Shown: positions 53,442 through 63,139, counted from the first letter of the stretch. The stretch is 64,000 bases of DNA from Herbiconiux ginsengi (GCF_900107435.1 NZ_FNPZ01000004.1:124001-188000), one strand, 5' to 3'. Numbers and translations are program-made. Notes: generated from the sequence alone by a model not told the origin.

Positions 53442-54298
53442 TACTCTCCAAATACTCCCGAGGTCGCCGCAGCATGAAGCGCGGCGCGCCAGTCTCGCAT
53501 GGGCTCTAATCCCGCTCGGGACCACGCGTCGTGTCCGAGCACGGAGTACGCGGGACGCGGGGCAGGACGAACAAACTGCGAACTGTCTGTCGGCTTGACT
53601 TTAGCAGGGTCGAGTCCGGCTTCCTGAAAGGTTGCCTGGGCGAAATCGAACCACGAGCCCTGGCCGGAATTCGTGCCGTGGTAGACGCCGGCGGGCGCGT
53701 CGGAGTCGGCGAGCAGCACCAGCTGACGGGCGAGATCGGCGGTCCAGGTGGGTTGGCCGACCTGGTCCTCGACCACCGATACGCTCTCGCGCTCGGGGTC
53801 GCGCCCGAGCCGGAGCATCGTGGCCGGGAAGTTCGCGCCATGCTGCCCGTAGAGCCATGCTGTGCGCACGACGTAGCCGCCCGCGGGGTTGAGCCCGAGC
53901 ACGGCCTCCTCCCCGGCGGCCTTGGTGCGCCCGTAGGCGTTCAGCGGATCGCGCGGCTCGTCTTCGGGGTAAGGGCTGGTGGCCGAACCCTGGAAGACGT
54001 AGTCGGTGGAGATCTGGACGAGCTTCGCCCCGGTCGCGGCCGTCGCCTCGGCGAGGGTCGCAGGGCCGAGCGCGTTCACCGCGTAGGCGGCGGATTCGTC
54101 GGTCTCCGCGGCATCCACGGCGGTGTAAGCGGCGCAGTTGAACACCACGTCGATGCCAGCGACGGCGGATGCGACGGCCGCCGCATCCGTGATGTCGAGT
54201 TCGGCGCGGGAGAGAGCGACGACGTCGCGACCTTCCAAAGCCGAGACGAGGTCGTGGCCGAGCATCCCGGCTGCGCCGGTGATGAGATAACGCGTCAT
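53441..54298 (-). CDS. rmlD: dTDP-4-dehydrorhamnose reductase
   Basis: A 285-residue SDR-fold reductase, last step to dTDP-L-rhamnose. NAD(P) motif YLITGAAGMLGHDLV, FNCAAYTAVDAAE, VQISTDYVFQG, catalytic YGRTKAAGE, and WLYGQHGANFPATML are typical of RmlD. It follows rmlB by 14 nt and overlaps the glycosyltransferase. The middle gene of the minus-strand unit. Confidence 0.95.
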   Translation of the reverse strand: MTRYLITGAAGMLGHDLVSALEGRDVVALSRAELDITDAAAVASAVAGIDVVFNCAAYTAVDAAETDESAAYAVNALGPATLAEATAATGAKLVQISTDYVFQGSATSPYPEDEPRDPLNAYGRTKAAGEEAVLGLNPAGGYVVRTAWLYGQHGANFPATMLRLGRDPERESVSVVEDQVGQPTWTADLARQLVLLADSDAPAGVYHGTNSGQGSWFDFAQATFQEAGLDPAKVKPTDSSQFVRPAPRPAYSVLGHDAWSRAGLEPMRDWRAALHAAATSGVFGE

Positions 54299-54312
54299 GA
54301 GGCGGAACCCGC

Positions 54313-55299
54313 TCAGACCAGCGCGGCGCGAGCCTTGAGGGGCTCCCACCACTGCCGGTTGTCGCGGTACCACTGCACCACGTCGGCCAGGCCCTGCTCG
54401 AACGGCACGAGCGGCTCGTAGCCGAGCTCGTTCTGGATCTTCGAGATGTCGACCGAGTAGCGCAGGTCGTGACCGAGGCGATCGGCGACGCGGTCGACGT
54501 ACGACCAGTCCTTGCCCGTGGCATCCAGCAGCAGCTGGGTGAGCTCCTTGTTGGTGAGCTCGGTGCCGCCGCCGATGTTGTAGATCTCGCCCGCACGCCC
54601 GCGAGTGAGCACCATGGCGATGCCGCGGGTGTGGTCGTCGACGTGCAGCCAGTCGCGGATGTTGTTGCCCTCGCCGTAGAGCGGCACGTGCTTGTCGTCG
54701 ATGAGGTTGGTGACGAAGAGGGGAATGACCTTCTCGGGGAAGTGGTAGGGCCCGTAGTTGTTCGAGCAGCGCGTGATGGAGATGTTCATCCCGTGCGTGC
54801 GGTGGTAGCTGCGGGCGAGCAGGTCGCTGCCGGCCTTCGAGGCCGAGTAGGGCGAGTTCGGCTCGAGCGGCCGGTCTTCGGCCCACGATCCCTCGGCGAT
54901 GGAGCCGTAGACCTCGTCGGTCGAGACGTGCACGAAACGGGGGAGGTCGTTGCGGAGCGCGGCGTCGAGCAGCTGCTGAGTGCCGAGCACGTTGGTCTCG
55001 ACGAAGATCGAGGCGTCGCGCACGGAGCGGTCGACATGGGATTCGGCGGCGAAGTGCACCACCGCATCCAGACCCGGGAACAGATCGTCGAGCAGCTGGC
55101 CGTTGCGGATGTCGCCGTGCACGAAGGTGAGGCGCGGGTTGTCTTTCACCGGAAGCAGGTTGTCGAGGTTGCCCGAGTAGGTCAATGCGTCGAGCACGAC
55201 GACCTCAGCGCCTTCGAGACCGGGGTAGGCGTCTTCGAGAGTGCGTCGAACGAAGTTCGAGCCGATGAACCCGGCGCCGCCGGTCACAAGAATCTTCAT
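54313..55299 (-). CDS. rmlB: dTDP-glucose 4,6-dehydratase
   Basis: A 328-residue extended SDR enzyme that makes dTDP-4-keto-6-deoxyglucose. VTGGAGFIGSNFVRRTL, HFAAESHVDRS, HVSTDEVYGS, catalytic YSASKAGSDLL and RCSNNYGPYHFPEKVIPL are present. ATG at 55299 has GAGGAGA 10 nt upstream and TAGAAT in the leader region. Its product is the branch point for RmlC/RmlD (rhamnose) and the RffA-like aminotransferase encoded 5 kb away. Confidence 0.96.
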   Translation of the reverse strand: MKILVTGGAGFIGSNFVRRTLEDAYPGLEGAEVVVLDALTYSGNLDNLLPVKDNPRLTFVHGDIRNGQLLDDLFPGLDAVVHFAAESHVDRSVRDASIFVETNVLGTQQLLDAALRNDLPRFVHVSTDEVYGSIAEGSWAEDRPLEPNSPYSASKAGSDLLARSYHRTHGMNISITRCSNNYGPYHFPEKVIPLFVTNLIDDKHVPLYGEGNNIRDWLHVDDHTRGIAMVLTRGRAGEIYNIGGGTELTNKELTQLLLDATGKDWSYVDRVADRLGHDLRYSVDISKIQNELGYEPLVPFEQGLADVVQWYRDNRQWWEPLKARAALV

Positions 55300-55374
55300 G
55301 GTGTGGGGGGTCTCCTCGCATCAGTGTCGCCCCCGATTCTAACCGGAGGGCCTGGCCCGCCCGATTCGGCGGCT

Positions 55375-56103
55375 TCAGCCCTCGGTGCGGTTGCGCGGGT
55401 TGCGAGACGCGAGGATCTCCCGCAGTGTCGGCAGCACCCGCTGATCGAGGGGCCCATTGGCGATCTGTTTCATTCGTATGACGTCGGCGAGGGCAGCGAC
55501 GCTCACCGTCAGGCCGGCGATTTCCATCATCTGGGCGTCCTGTCGACATTCGGGGAAAGCATCCGGACGCAGGTGCACGCGGTCGCACCAAGACCGCTCC
55601 GCGAGGGTTTCGGTCAGTGATCCTGCGATGCGGGAGTCGCTGGGAACGGCCAGGTCGAGGCCGAGGCTCATGAACGGAGACCCGTGCAGAACCGACGCAT
55701 ATCCGTCGATGAGGATGAACGGGGCGCCGCTCGCGGCGAGCGCGGTCAGAAGGTCCTGAGTCGGTAGCGGCTGCAGAGGTTCGGCGAGGCTGGCCGCGTT
55801 CTGTATCCGTAGCACCGAGGCGACCCATCGCTCGTGGCGCTCGAATCGTTGGCCCGGGGTGAGTGACAACAAGGGGAGCGTCTGGGCCCAGTCTTGTTCA
55901 TCGCGGTCGACGAGCATGAGGTCGAGGTCGAGGTGCATCAGCCGGAGGTATCGGATGACGCCGTCGAAGCTCGGAGAATCGCGGCCCGCTTCCAGCTCGG
56001 CGATCGCTCCGACCGTCGTGCCCGCGAATGCAGCGAGGTCTTCTCGCGTCAGGCCGGCGCGACGGCGGGCTTCACGGACGAGATCATTGCCGATACCCCT
56101 CAT
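55375..56103 (-). CDS. XRE helix-turn-helix protein fused to a nucleotidyltransferase-like domain
   Basis: A 242-residue two-domain protein. Residues 1-70 are an XRE/HTH_3 domain (VREARRRAGLTREDLAAFAGTTVGAIAELEAGRDSPSF). After a linker, residues about 120-235 resemble minimal nucleotidyltransferases of the AbiEii/MenA type (FILIDGYASVLHGSPFMSLGLDLAVP), but the usual GS and DxD residues are poor (HGS is kept, DLD reads LDL). No separate antitoxin or toxin is next to it. GATAAT 6 nt before the ATG suggests a leaderless transcript. It interrupts the polysaccharide region. Confidence 0.7.
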   Translation of the reverse strand: MRGIGNDLVREARRRAGLTREDLAAFAGTTVGAIAELEAGRDSPSFDGVIRYLRLMHLDLDLMLVDRDEQDWAQTLPLLSLTPGQRFERHERWVASVLRIQNAASLAEPLQPLPTQDLLTALAASGAPFILIDGYASVLHGSPFMSLGLDLAVPSDSRIAGSLTETLAERSWCDRVHLRPDAFPECRQDAQMMEIAGLTVSVAALADVIRMKQIANGPLDQRVLPTLREILASRNPRNRTEG

Positions 56104-56186
56104 GCTGATATTATCTCAGTAAATGCGACTGGCGGTGGCGGGTGTCGTGAGGGTTTCTCGCAGGGAGCGGGGCCTAGAGTGACAGC

Positions 56187-56690
56187 GTGAACCAGCCGGA
56201 CGAGGACGCGGCCGAACGCCCCGGCCTCATCCTCCGCCTCATCAAGGATCAGCGCGTCGCCTTCCTCCTGGTGGGTGCCACGAACACCGGCGTCGGGTTC
56301 CTCTTCTTCATCTTCTTCGACCTCACCGTCGGCAACTGGCTCGACAGCGCCGTCAACGAGACCGTCGGCTCGCTCGGCACCCTGTTCTGCGCCCACGTGC
56401 TCGGGGTGCTCTTCGCCTTCGTGATGTACCGCCGCTTCGTGTTCCGGGTGAAGGGGCACGTCTGGCGCGACCTAGCTCGGTTCGAGAGCGTCTACCTCGT
56501 GGCCATCGCCATCAACGCCGTCATCCTGCCGATCCTCGTGGGGTTCGGGTGGAACCGCATCCTCGCGCAGTTCTCGATCCTCGTCATCACCACCCTGATC
56601 AGCTGGTTCGGCCACAAGGGGTTCTCCTTCCGCCGCGAAGCGGAGGCCGCCACCGAGATCGAACCGGATGAGACGGAGCGGAAACCCTGA
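56187..56690 (+). CDS. GtrA-family membrane protein
   Basis: A 167-residue GtrA-like protein with four membrane helices (FLLVGATNTGVGFLFFIFFD, then three more) and a typical WFGHKGFSFRR ending. GtrA proteins are thought to help move lipid-linked sugars across the membrane for envelope glycosylation. The GTG at 56187 is exactly 6 nt after TAGAGT. TGATG joins it to the next glycosyltransferase. First gene of the plus-strand polysaccharide run. Confidence 0.88.
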   Translation: MNQPDEDAAERPGLILRLIKDQRVAFLLVGATNTGVGFLFFIFFDLTVGNWLDSAVNETVGSLGTLFCAHVLGVLFAFVMYRRFVFRVKGHVWRDLARFESVYLVAIAINAVILPILVGFGWNRILAQFSILVITTLISWFGHKGFSFRREAEAATEIEPDETERKP

Positions 56691-57529
56691 TGCCCCGCCT
56701 CTCCGTCGTCATCCCCGCCTTCAACAACGCCGACTTCATCGCCGACGCCGTGCGCTCCGTGCTCGACCAGGATCACCCCGACTTCGAGCTCGTGGTCGCC
56801 GACCACTCGTCGACCGACGACACCCGCGCCGTGCTCGAGACCTTCGCCGACGACCCGCGGGTCACGCTGCTGAACACCCCCGCCGGCGGCGGCGCGGAGG
56901 CCAACTGGCGCCGCGTCTCCGAGGCGGCGACGGGTGAGTACCTCAAGCTCCTCCCCGGCGACGACCTGCTCTACCCGGGAGCGCTGCGGGCGCACTCCGA
57001 TGCCCTCGACGTGCATCCGGGCGTGGTGCTCGTGTCGAGCCCTCGCGACATCCTCGACGCCCGCGGCCGGGTGACCATCAAGAAGCGCGGCCTCCAGGGC
57101 GTCGCGCGCAGACAGCAGCCCGGAGTCGAGGTCATCCGCCAGACCGTGCGCCGCGGCACCAACGTGTTCGGAGAGCCCGGATGCGTCACGATGCGCCGCG
57201 AGACCCTCGAGCAGGCAGGCGGCTGGGATGCGCGCTTCCCCTATCTCATCGACCAGACCAGCTACTCGAAGGTGCTGCTGCGCGGCGACTACCTGCCCAT
57301 CGACCAGGCGTTCGCCGGGTTCCGCGTGAACCAGGGCCAGTGGAGCGTGGCCCTGGTGAACGAACAGGCCGCCCAGGCCAAGGCCTACCACGCGTGGTGC
57401 CGTGAGCAAGCGCCGGAGACCATCAGCGCCTCCGACGTCTGGCTCGGCAACCGCCGCGCCGAGTTCATGGCGCTCGCCCGCCGCGCGTACTACACGCTCA
57501 ACCGACCCAGGATGTCCGCCGCCGCATGA
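56690..57529 (+). CDS. Family 2 glycosyltransferase
   Basis: A 279-residue GT-A enzyme. LSVVIPAFNNADFIADAVRSVLDQDH at the start, VVADHSSTDDTRAVL, and a metal motif in LKLLPGDDLLYPGA (a GDD variant of DxD). The C-terminal half has GWDARFPYLIDQTSY. No membrane segment, so cytoplasmic or peripheral. It starts on the stop of gtrA and its own stop overlaps the next gene (ATGA). The acceptor is unknown. Confidence 0.9.
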   Translation: MPRLSVVIPAFNNADFIADAVRSVLDQDHPDFELVVADHSSTDDTRAVLETFADDPRVTLLNTPAGGGAEANWRRVSEAATGEYLKLLPGDDLLYPGALRAHSDALDVHPGVVLVSSPRDILDARGRVTIKKRGLQGVARRQQPGVEVIRQTVRRGTNVFGEPGCVTMRRETLEQAGGWDARFPYLIDQTSYSKVLLRGDYLPIDQAFAGFRVNQGQWSVALVNEQAAQAKAYHAWCREQAPETISASDVWLGNRRAEFMALARRAYYTLNRPRMSAAA

Positions 57530-59349
57530 ACCGCCTCGACCACCTCGCCCTCCGGCTCGCCACCTGGCGCTGGCTTCCGTACGCCGTCGCCGCCCTGCTC
57601 TCGCTGGTGGCGGTGTGGTTCGGGCTCGACCTGTGGAACCTCGACTGGAAGGTGCCGCTCTACTACACGGGCGACGCGCTCGCCGTGGGCTCGCACTTCA
57701 AGACGATCATCGAATACGGCTGGTTCACTCACCAGCCCGACCTCGGCGCGCCGTACGGGCAGTTCTACAACGACTACCCGCAGGCCGACAACCTGCACTT
57801 CATCGTCGCCAGCGTGCTGCGGGTGTTCACCCATGACTTCGGTGCCCTGATGAACATCTACTTCGTGATCGGCTTCCCGCTCGCGGCCGTCACGGCGGTG
57901 TGGTTCCTGCGACTGGTCGGTGTGAGCCGCACCCTCTCGGTCGCGCTCGGGGTGGTGTTCTCGATCGCGCCGTACCACTTCATCAAGGGCGAGGGGCACC
58001 TCTTCCTCGCGGCGTACTTCGTGGTCCCGTTGGCACTCGGCATCCTCTACCTCGTGGCCACGGGGCAACCGCTCTGGTCGCGCCGCATCCTGAGCCGGCG
58101 CAATCTCGCGACCGTGGGCATCCTCGTGCTCCTCGGCACGGCGTCGAGCTACTACTCCGTGTTCGTGGCGCTGATCCTCGCCGTGGTGGGCCTCGCGAAA
58201 CTCTGGCAGACGCGCGCCTGGCGCCGCTTCTGGGGCGCCGCCGCGGCGGGCGGCGTGATCGCCCTCACGATGGTGATCAACCTGCTGCCCGATCTGCTCT
58301 ACCGGCTCGCGAACGGCGCCAACGAGGCCGTGCTGGTGCGGAGCCCGCCCGAGGCCGAGCTCTACTCCTTCAAGATCGCCTCGCTGCTGCTTCCCGTGCC
58401 CGGTCACCGTTTCGGGCCGTTCGCCACGCTGCGTCAGCTCTACGACACCTACTACCCGTTGCCCTCCGAGGCACCTGCCCTCGGCCTGATCGGGGCCGCC
58501 GGATTCGTCGCCCTCATCGTGTTCGCCGTCTACTTCCTGCTCTCGGCCGGCAAGACCCGCTGGCGCGCACCGAAGCAGTACGTGCGCACCCTCGCCATCC
58601 TGGCCGGTATGACGCTCGTCGCCTTCCTGTTCGGCACGGTCGGCGGACTCTCGACCCTGCTCTCCTTCGTCGACTTCCCGATCCGCTCCTGGAACCGCAT
58701 CGCCATCCTCATCGCGATGCTCGCGCTCGCGGCGGTGGGGCTCATCCTCGACCGCTTCGTTCGGTGGACCCTCCGGAGGGTGAGATCGCGGCGAGCGGAT
58801 GCGACGCCGACGGTCGCCGGGCCGCCCTCCGCCCGTCGCTGGGTCGTGGCCCTGCCGCTCGCCGTGCTGCTGATGCTGCTCGCGGTCTGGGACCAGATCC
58901 CCCCGATCGACCCCGCCGCCCGCGCGGCGACCGTGGCGAGCTACGGCTCCGACGACGCCTTCGTGAAGCAGGTGGAGAGCACCGTGGCCCCCGATTGCCT
59001 CATCTACCAATTGCCCTACATCCCGTTCCCCGAGTCGCCGCCGGTCAACGGGGTCACCGATTCCGACGAACTGCGCCCGTTCCTGCACTCCGACGATCTG
59101 CGCTGGTCGGCCGGCGGGATCAAGGGCCGGGCGCCGATCGACGACGTCGGCGCGTACGCCTCTCTGGCCGTGCCCGCGATGCTCATGGCGCTGCAGGGGA
59201 TCGACGCCTGCGGCATCGTCGTCGACCGCGCGGCGTACACCGACCACGGCGACGACATCGTGGCGCAGCTCGAGCGCGCGACCGGCACCGGCGCCTCCGC
59301 ATTCGACTCGGCAGACGGCCGGTTCAGCTTCATCGGCACCGCACCGTGA
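57526..59349 (+). CDS. Large polytopic membrane protein, possible GT-C type glycosyltransferase
   Basis: A 607-residue protein with about ten to twelve membrane helices and an extracellular C-terminal domain of about 130 residues. The first outer loop has paired acidic and Tyr residues (YGQFYNDYPQADNLHF), as in GT-C enzymes that use polyprenyl-phosphate sugars, and similar to YfhO-like proteins. Specificity cannot be assigned. It is flanked by a GtrA/GT2 pair and a dolichyl-phosphate-mannose-synthase-like GT2, the usual partners in lipid-linked sugar transfer. Confidence 0.8.
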   Translation: MNRLDHLALRLATWRWLPYAVAALLSLVAVWFGLDLWNLDWKVPLYYTGDALAVGSHFKTIIEYGWFTHQPDLGAPYGQFYNDYPQADNLHFIVASVLRVFTHDFGALMNIYFVIGFPLAAVTAVWFLRLVGVSRTLSVALGVVFSIAPYHFIKGEGHLFLAAYFVVPLALGILYLVATGQPLWSRRILSRRNLATVGILVLLGTASSYYSVFVALILAVVGLAKLWQTRAWRRFWGAAAAGGVIALTMVINLLPDLLYRLANGANEAVLVRSPPEAELYSFKIASLLLPVPGHRFGPFATLRQLYDTYYPLPSEAPALGLIGAAGFVALIVFAVYFLLSAGKTRWRAPKQYVRTLAILAGMTLVAFLFGTVGGLSTLLSFVDFPIRSWNRIAILIAMLALAAVGLILDRFVRWTLRRVRSRRADATPTVAGPPSARRWVVALPLAVLLMLLAVWDQIPPIDPAARAATVASYGSDDAFVKQVESTVAPDCLIYQLPYIPFPESPPVNGVTDSDELRPFLHSDDLRWSAGGIKGRAPIDDVGAYASLAVPAMLMALQGIDACGIVVDRAAYTDHGDDIVAQLERATGTGASAFDSADGRFSFIGTAP

Positions 59350-60473
59350 TAGCTTCTGGTCTCGTGGACAGTGCCGACCCGGAGGCGACCACGGAGTACA
59401 CCATCTCCGTCGTCGTTCCCGTGTATCAAGGGGAACGCACTCTCGCCGCAGTGGTGGCGGAGCTCGAGCCCTACACGCGGGGTGCCCGCACGCCCGACGG
59501 CGTCTCGTACCGCATCACCGAGGTCATCCTCGTGCACGACAACGGGCCCGATCACTCCGACACCGTGATGCGGTCGCTGGAGATCCAGTACCCCTTCGTG
59601 CGCATCCTCTGGCTCAGCCGCAACTTCGGTCAGCACGCCGCCACCATCGCCGGGATGGCCACCTCGAAGGGCCGCTGGATCCTCACGATGGACGAAGACG
59701 GCCAGCACGACCCGGCCTCGATCGGCGCCTTCCTCGACACGGCCATCCGCGAGCGCGCCGGCGTGGTCTACGCCCGGTTCACCAACGAGCGGCCGCACGG
59801 CCTGTTCCGCGCCGCCGCCTCGAAGTCGTCGAAGCGGATGATGCGCACCGCTTTCAACCTGCCCGATGCGAGCCAGTTCCAGAGCTACCGCCTGGTGCGC
59901 GGCGACATGGGCCGCAAGGTGGCCGAGTTCGCGGCCACCGGCGTGTACCTCGATGTCGCGCTGTCGTGGGTCACGAACCGCGTGGCCACCAGTCCCACCG
60001 TGCTGCGCACCGCCGACGGCCGGGTTTCGGGCTATTCCGTGCCCGCCCTGTTCGCGTACTTCTGGCGCATGGTGCTCACGAGCGGCACCACGGGTCTGCG
60101 TGCGGTGAGCGTGCTGGGCGGCATCATCGCGCTGATCGGCCTCGCGATCGCCGTGTACGTCGTCGTCTCGCTCAGCATCGGCACGAGCGCGGGCACCGAG
60201 GGCTGGGCCTCGCTCATCGTCGTGGTGCTGCTGTGCTCGGGCGCCATCCTGGTGGCGCTCGGTGTGATCGCCGAGTACATCGGCGTCTCGCTCAACGTCT
60301 CGATGGGCCGCCCGCTCTACCTGGTCGTCGACAACCCCGAGACGATCATGCCCGAGGAGGAGTCGGCCGACCCCGAGCACGTGCTCACCTCCGAGATCCC
60401 CACCCTCCCAGCCAGTCGGCCCGAACCGACCGTCGCACCTCACGGAACGGAACCCACCCCCGGTGCTCGATGA
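59346..60473 (+). CDS. Family 2 glycosyltransferase with C-terminal membrane helices (polyprenyl-phosphate sugar synthase-like)
   Basis: A 375-residue GT2 of the dolichyl-phosphate mannose synthase/GtrB type. ISVVVPVYQGERTLAAVV, LVHDNGPDHS, metal motif MDEDGQHDP, and FQSYRLVRGDM, followed by two membrane helices (about 255-320). It probably makes a lipid-linked sugar for the membrane protein upstream. Two starts are possible: GTG 59346 (GTGA overlap with the upstream stop) or GTG 59364 (TAGCTT 8 nt upstream). The overlap start is listed. Confidence 0.88.
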   Translation: MIASGLVDSADPEATTEYTISVVVPVYQGERTLAAVVAELEPYTRGARTPDGVSYRITEVILVHDNGPDHSDTVMRSLEIQYPFVRILWLSRNFGQHAATIAGMATSKGRWILTMDEDGQHDPASIGAFLDTAIRERAGVVYARFTNERPHGLFRAAASKSSKRMMRTAFNLPDASQFQSYRLVRGDMGRKVAEFAATGVYLDVALSWVTNRVATSPTVLRTADGRVSGYSVPALFAYFWRMVLTSGTTGLRAVSVLGGIIALIGLAIAVYVVVSLSIGTSAGTEGWASLIVVVLLCSGAILVALGVIAEYIGVSLNVSMGRPLYLVVDNPETIMPEEESADPEHVLTSEIPTLPASRPEPTVAPHGTEPTPGAR

Positions 60474-61596
60474 GATCGTGTTCAGCCGCCCTTACCGCTC
60501 GGCCGACGAGCTGGCCAACCTCGACGCGGTGCTGCGCTCCGACCACTCGCACGGCGACGGCGCCTTCACGGCATCCGCGACCGCGCGCCTGAGCGAGCTG
60601 ACGGGCGCCCCGCACGCCCTGCTCACCACGTCCTGCACCCACGCGCTCGACATGGCGTCGATCCTGCTCGACATCGGCCCGGGCGACGAGGTCATCCTGC
60701 CGAGCTTCACCTTCTCCTCGGCTGCGACGGCGGTCGTGCTGCGCGGCGCCACCCCGGTCTTCGTCGACATCGACGAGTCGACCGGCAACATCGACCCGGA
60801 ACAGGTCGCCGAGGCGATCACGCCGCGCACCCGAGCGGTGACGGTGATGCACTACGGGGGAGTGCCCGTCGATCTCGACTCGATGCTCAAGATCACGACG
60901 GATGCGGGCATCGCGCTGGTCGAGGACAACGCGCACGGGCTCGGCGGCCGCGACGGTTTCCGGATGCTCGGCACCGCGGGCGTGCTCGCCACGCAGAGCT
61001 TCCACGACACCAAGAACGTGCACTGCGGGGAGGGTGGTGCGCTGCTCATCAACGACGACTCCTTGCTCGAGCGTGCCGAGATCGTGCGCGAGAAGGGCAC
61101 CAACCGCGCCCGCTTCCTGCGCGGAGCGGTCGACAAGTACACCTGGCAGGACGTCGGATCGAGCTACCTGCTGAGCGAGCTCAACGCAGCGGTGCTCGAC
61201 TCGCAGCTGGCCGAATTCGAGACCATCCAGGCCGCGCGGCACCGGGTGTGGGACGCCTACGCCGACGGGCTTGCCGACTGGGCCGACGACCTCGACCTGC
61301 GCCTGATGTCCGACGACCCGACGCTGCAGCACACCGCGCACCTCTTCTACGTGGTGATGCAGGACCACGCGGGTCAGACCGCTCTGATCGACCACCTGCG
61401 CGGCCTCGGCATCCGCGCCGCCTTCCACTACGTGCCGCTGGACTCGAGCCCGGCCGGGCTCCGCTTCGGCCGCACGCTCCGGCCGCTCGACCGCAGCGCC
61501 GCGTTCTCGTCGCGGCTCGTGCGCCTGCCGCTCTGGGCGGGGTTGACGGATGCGCAGGTGGAGCGCGTGATCGCCGGAGTGCGCTCGTTCAGCTGA
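60463..61596 (+). CDS. dTDP-4-amino-4,6-dideoxygalactose transaminase (RffA/WecE-like)
   Basis: A 377-residue PLP-dependent sugar aminotransferase of the DegT/DnrJ/EryC1 group. ALLTTSCTHALDMASILLDI, VILPSFTFSSAATAVVL, LVEDNAHGLGG and the PLP lysine in SFHDTKNVHCGEGGAL, where HxTKN is typical of RffA. It would convert dTDP-4-keto-6-deoxyglucose to an amino sugar, competing with RmlC/RmlD. GTG start overlaps the GT2 by 11 nt. A following acetyltransferase or fucosamine-type enzyme is not visible. Confidence 0.9.
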   Translation: MLDEIVFSRPYRSADELANLDAVLRSDHSHGDGAFTASATARLSELTGAPHALLTTSCTHALDMASILLDIGPGDEVILPSFTFSSAATAVVLRGATPVFVDIDESTGNIDPEQVAEAITPRTRAVTVMHYGGVPVDLDSMLKITTDAGIALVEDNAHGLGGRDGFRMLGTAGVLATQSFHDTKNVHCGEGGALLINDDSLLERAEIVREKGTNRARFLRGAVDKYTWQDVGSSYLLSELNAAVLDSQLAEFETIQAARHRVWDAYADGLADWADDLDLRLMSDDPTLQHTAHLFYVVMQDHAGQTALIDHLRGLGIRAAFHYVPLDSSPAGLRFGRTLRPLDRSAAFSSRLVRLPLWAGLTDAQVERVIAGVRSFS

Positions 61597-61615
61597 CCCT
61601 GGCTAGACTCGGTGC

Positions 61616-62227
61616 GTGCAAATCCGCGAACTGAGCATCCCAGACAGCTACGAGATCACCCCGAAGCAGTTCGGCGACGACCGGGGCGTGTTCCTCGAGT
61701 GGTACCGCTTCGACAAGCTCGCCGAGGAGATCGGGCACTCGATCGATCTCGCGCAGGCGAACACCTCGGTGTCGAAGAAGGGCGTCGTGCGCGGCATCCA
61801 CTTCGCCGACATCCCGCCGAGCCAGGCGAAGTACGTCACCGCCACGCACGGCGCGGTGCTCGACTTCGTGATCGACATCCGCGTGGGCTCGCCGACGTTC
61901 GGCACGTGGGACTCGGTCTTGCTCGACGACGTCGACCGCAGGGGCATCTACCTCGCCGAGGGGCTCGGGCACGCTTTCGTGGCCCTCACTGACGACGCGA
62001 CCGTGAGCTACCTCGTCACCTCCACCTTCGACGCGGACCGCGAGCACGGCATCAACCCGCTCGATCCCGAGATCGAACTGGTCTTCCCCGAGGCGGCGGG
62101 CAACCTGCTGCTCTCGCCGAAGGACACGGATGCGCCGAGCCTCGCCGAGGCCGCGGCATCCGGTCTGCTGCCCACCTGGGACGAAGCGCGTGCGTTCTAC
62201 GCGTCGCTGAACGAGAAGGGTCGCTGA
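61616..62227 (+). CDS. rmlC: dTDP-4-dehydrorhamnose 3,5-epimerase
   Basis: A 203-residue cupin epimerase. The [15 protein letters not shown] region, active-site [19 protein letters not shown] and [15 protein letters not shown] match RmlC, the third enzyme of dTDP-rhamnose synthesis. GTG at 61616 lies exactly 6 nt after TAGACT, a leaderless start that separates it from the upstream aminotransferase. rmlA follows 2 nt after its stop. Confidence 0.93.
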   Translation: MQIRELSIPDSYEITPKQFGDDRGVFLEWYRFDKLAEEIGHSIDLAQANTSVSKKGVVRGIHFADIPPSQAKYVTATHGAVLDFVIDIRVGSPTFGTWDSVLLDDVDRRGIYLAEGLGHAFVALTDDATVSYLVTSTFDADREHGINPLDPEIELVFPEAAGNLLLSPKDTDAPSLAEAAASGLLPTWDEARAFYASLNEKGR

Positions 62228-62229
62228 GC

Positions 62230-63099
62230 ATGCGCGGAATCATCCTGGCCGGCGGATCCGGCACACGTCTCTGGCCGATCACCAAGGGCATCTCGAAGCA
62301 GTTGATGCCCATCTACGACAAGCCCATGGTCTACTACCCCTTGTCGACGCTGATGATGGCCGACATCAACGAGGTGCTCATCATCACCACGCCCGAGTAC
62401 AACGAGCAGTTCCGGGCCCTGCTCGGCGACGGCAGCGAGCTCGGCATGCGCATCGAGTACGCGGTGCAGCCCTCGCCCGACGGCCTGGCGCAGGCTTTCA
62501 TCATCGGCGAGGAGTTCATCGGCGACGAGAGCGTCGCGCTGGTGCTCGGCGACAACATCTTCCACGGCGTGGGGCTCGGCTCGTCGCTCCGCACGAACGG
62601 CGAGATCGAGGGGGCGCGCATCTTCGCCTACCACGTGGCCGAACCCCGTGCCTACGGCGTGGTGGAGTTCGACGAGAACAACGTGGCGGTCTCGATCGAG
62701 GAGAAGCCGGCCGAGCCGAAGTCGAACTACGCGGTTCCCGGGCTGTACTTCTACGACAACTCGGTGGTCGAGATCGCGAAGTCGATCGAGCCCAGCGCCC
62801 GTGGCGAGCTGGAGATCTCGACGGTCAACGAGCGTTACCTCGAGCGCGGCGACCTGCACGTACAGGTGCTCGACCGGGGCACGGCCTGGCTCGACACCGG
62901 AACCTTCGAGTCGATGATGCAGGCCTCCGAGTACGTGCGGGTGATCGAAGACCGCCAGGGTTACAAGATCGGCTGCATCGAAGAGATCGCCTGGCGCGCC
63001 GGCTGGATCGACACCGAGCAGCTCGCGAAACTCGCGAAGCCGCTGGTGAAGAGCGGGTATGGCGCCTACATCGAGACGCTCATCGCTTCGGCCGACTGA
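62230..63099 (+). CDS. rmlA: Glucose-1-phosphate thymidylyltransferase
   Basis: A 289-residue nucleotidyltransferase. N-terminal loop [42 protein letters not shown], and [19 protein letters not shown]. It makes dTDP-glucose, the substrate of RmlB. AGAAGGG lies 10 nt before the ATG. It pairs with rmlC on the plus strand, while rmlB and rmlD are on the minus strand 7 kb away, so the pathway is split in two operons. Confidence 0.95.
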   Translation: MRGIILAGGSGTRLWPITKGISKQLMPIYDKPMVYYPLSTLMMADINEVLIITTPEYNEQFRALLGDGSELGMRIEYAVQPSPDGLAQAFIIGEEFIGDESVALVLGDNIFHGVGLGSSLRTNGEIEGARIFAYHVAEPRAYGVVEFDENNVAVSIEEKPAEPKSNYAVPGLYFYDNSVVEIAKSIEPSARGELEISTVNERYLERGDLHVQVLDRGTAWLDTGTFESMMQASEYVRVIEDRQGYKIGCIEEIAWRAGWIDTEQLAKLAKPLVKSGYGAYIETLIASAD

Positions 63100-63139
63100 G
63101 TCGGCCGGGGGGTGTGACCGAGCGGGGAGCGCCGTGCGG

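Noticed and set aside
57490-59247. Minus-strand frame opposite the polytopic membrane protein
   Set aside because: Charged, low-complexity translation without motifs; the plus-strand frame has membrane helices and coupled starts.
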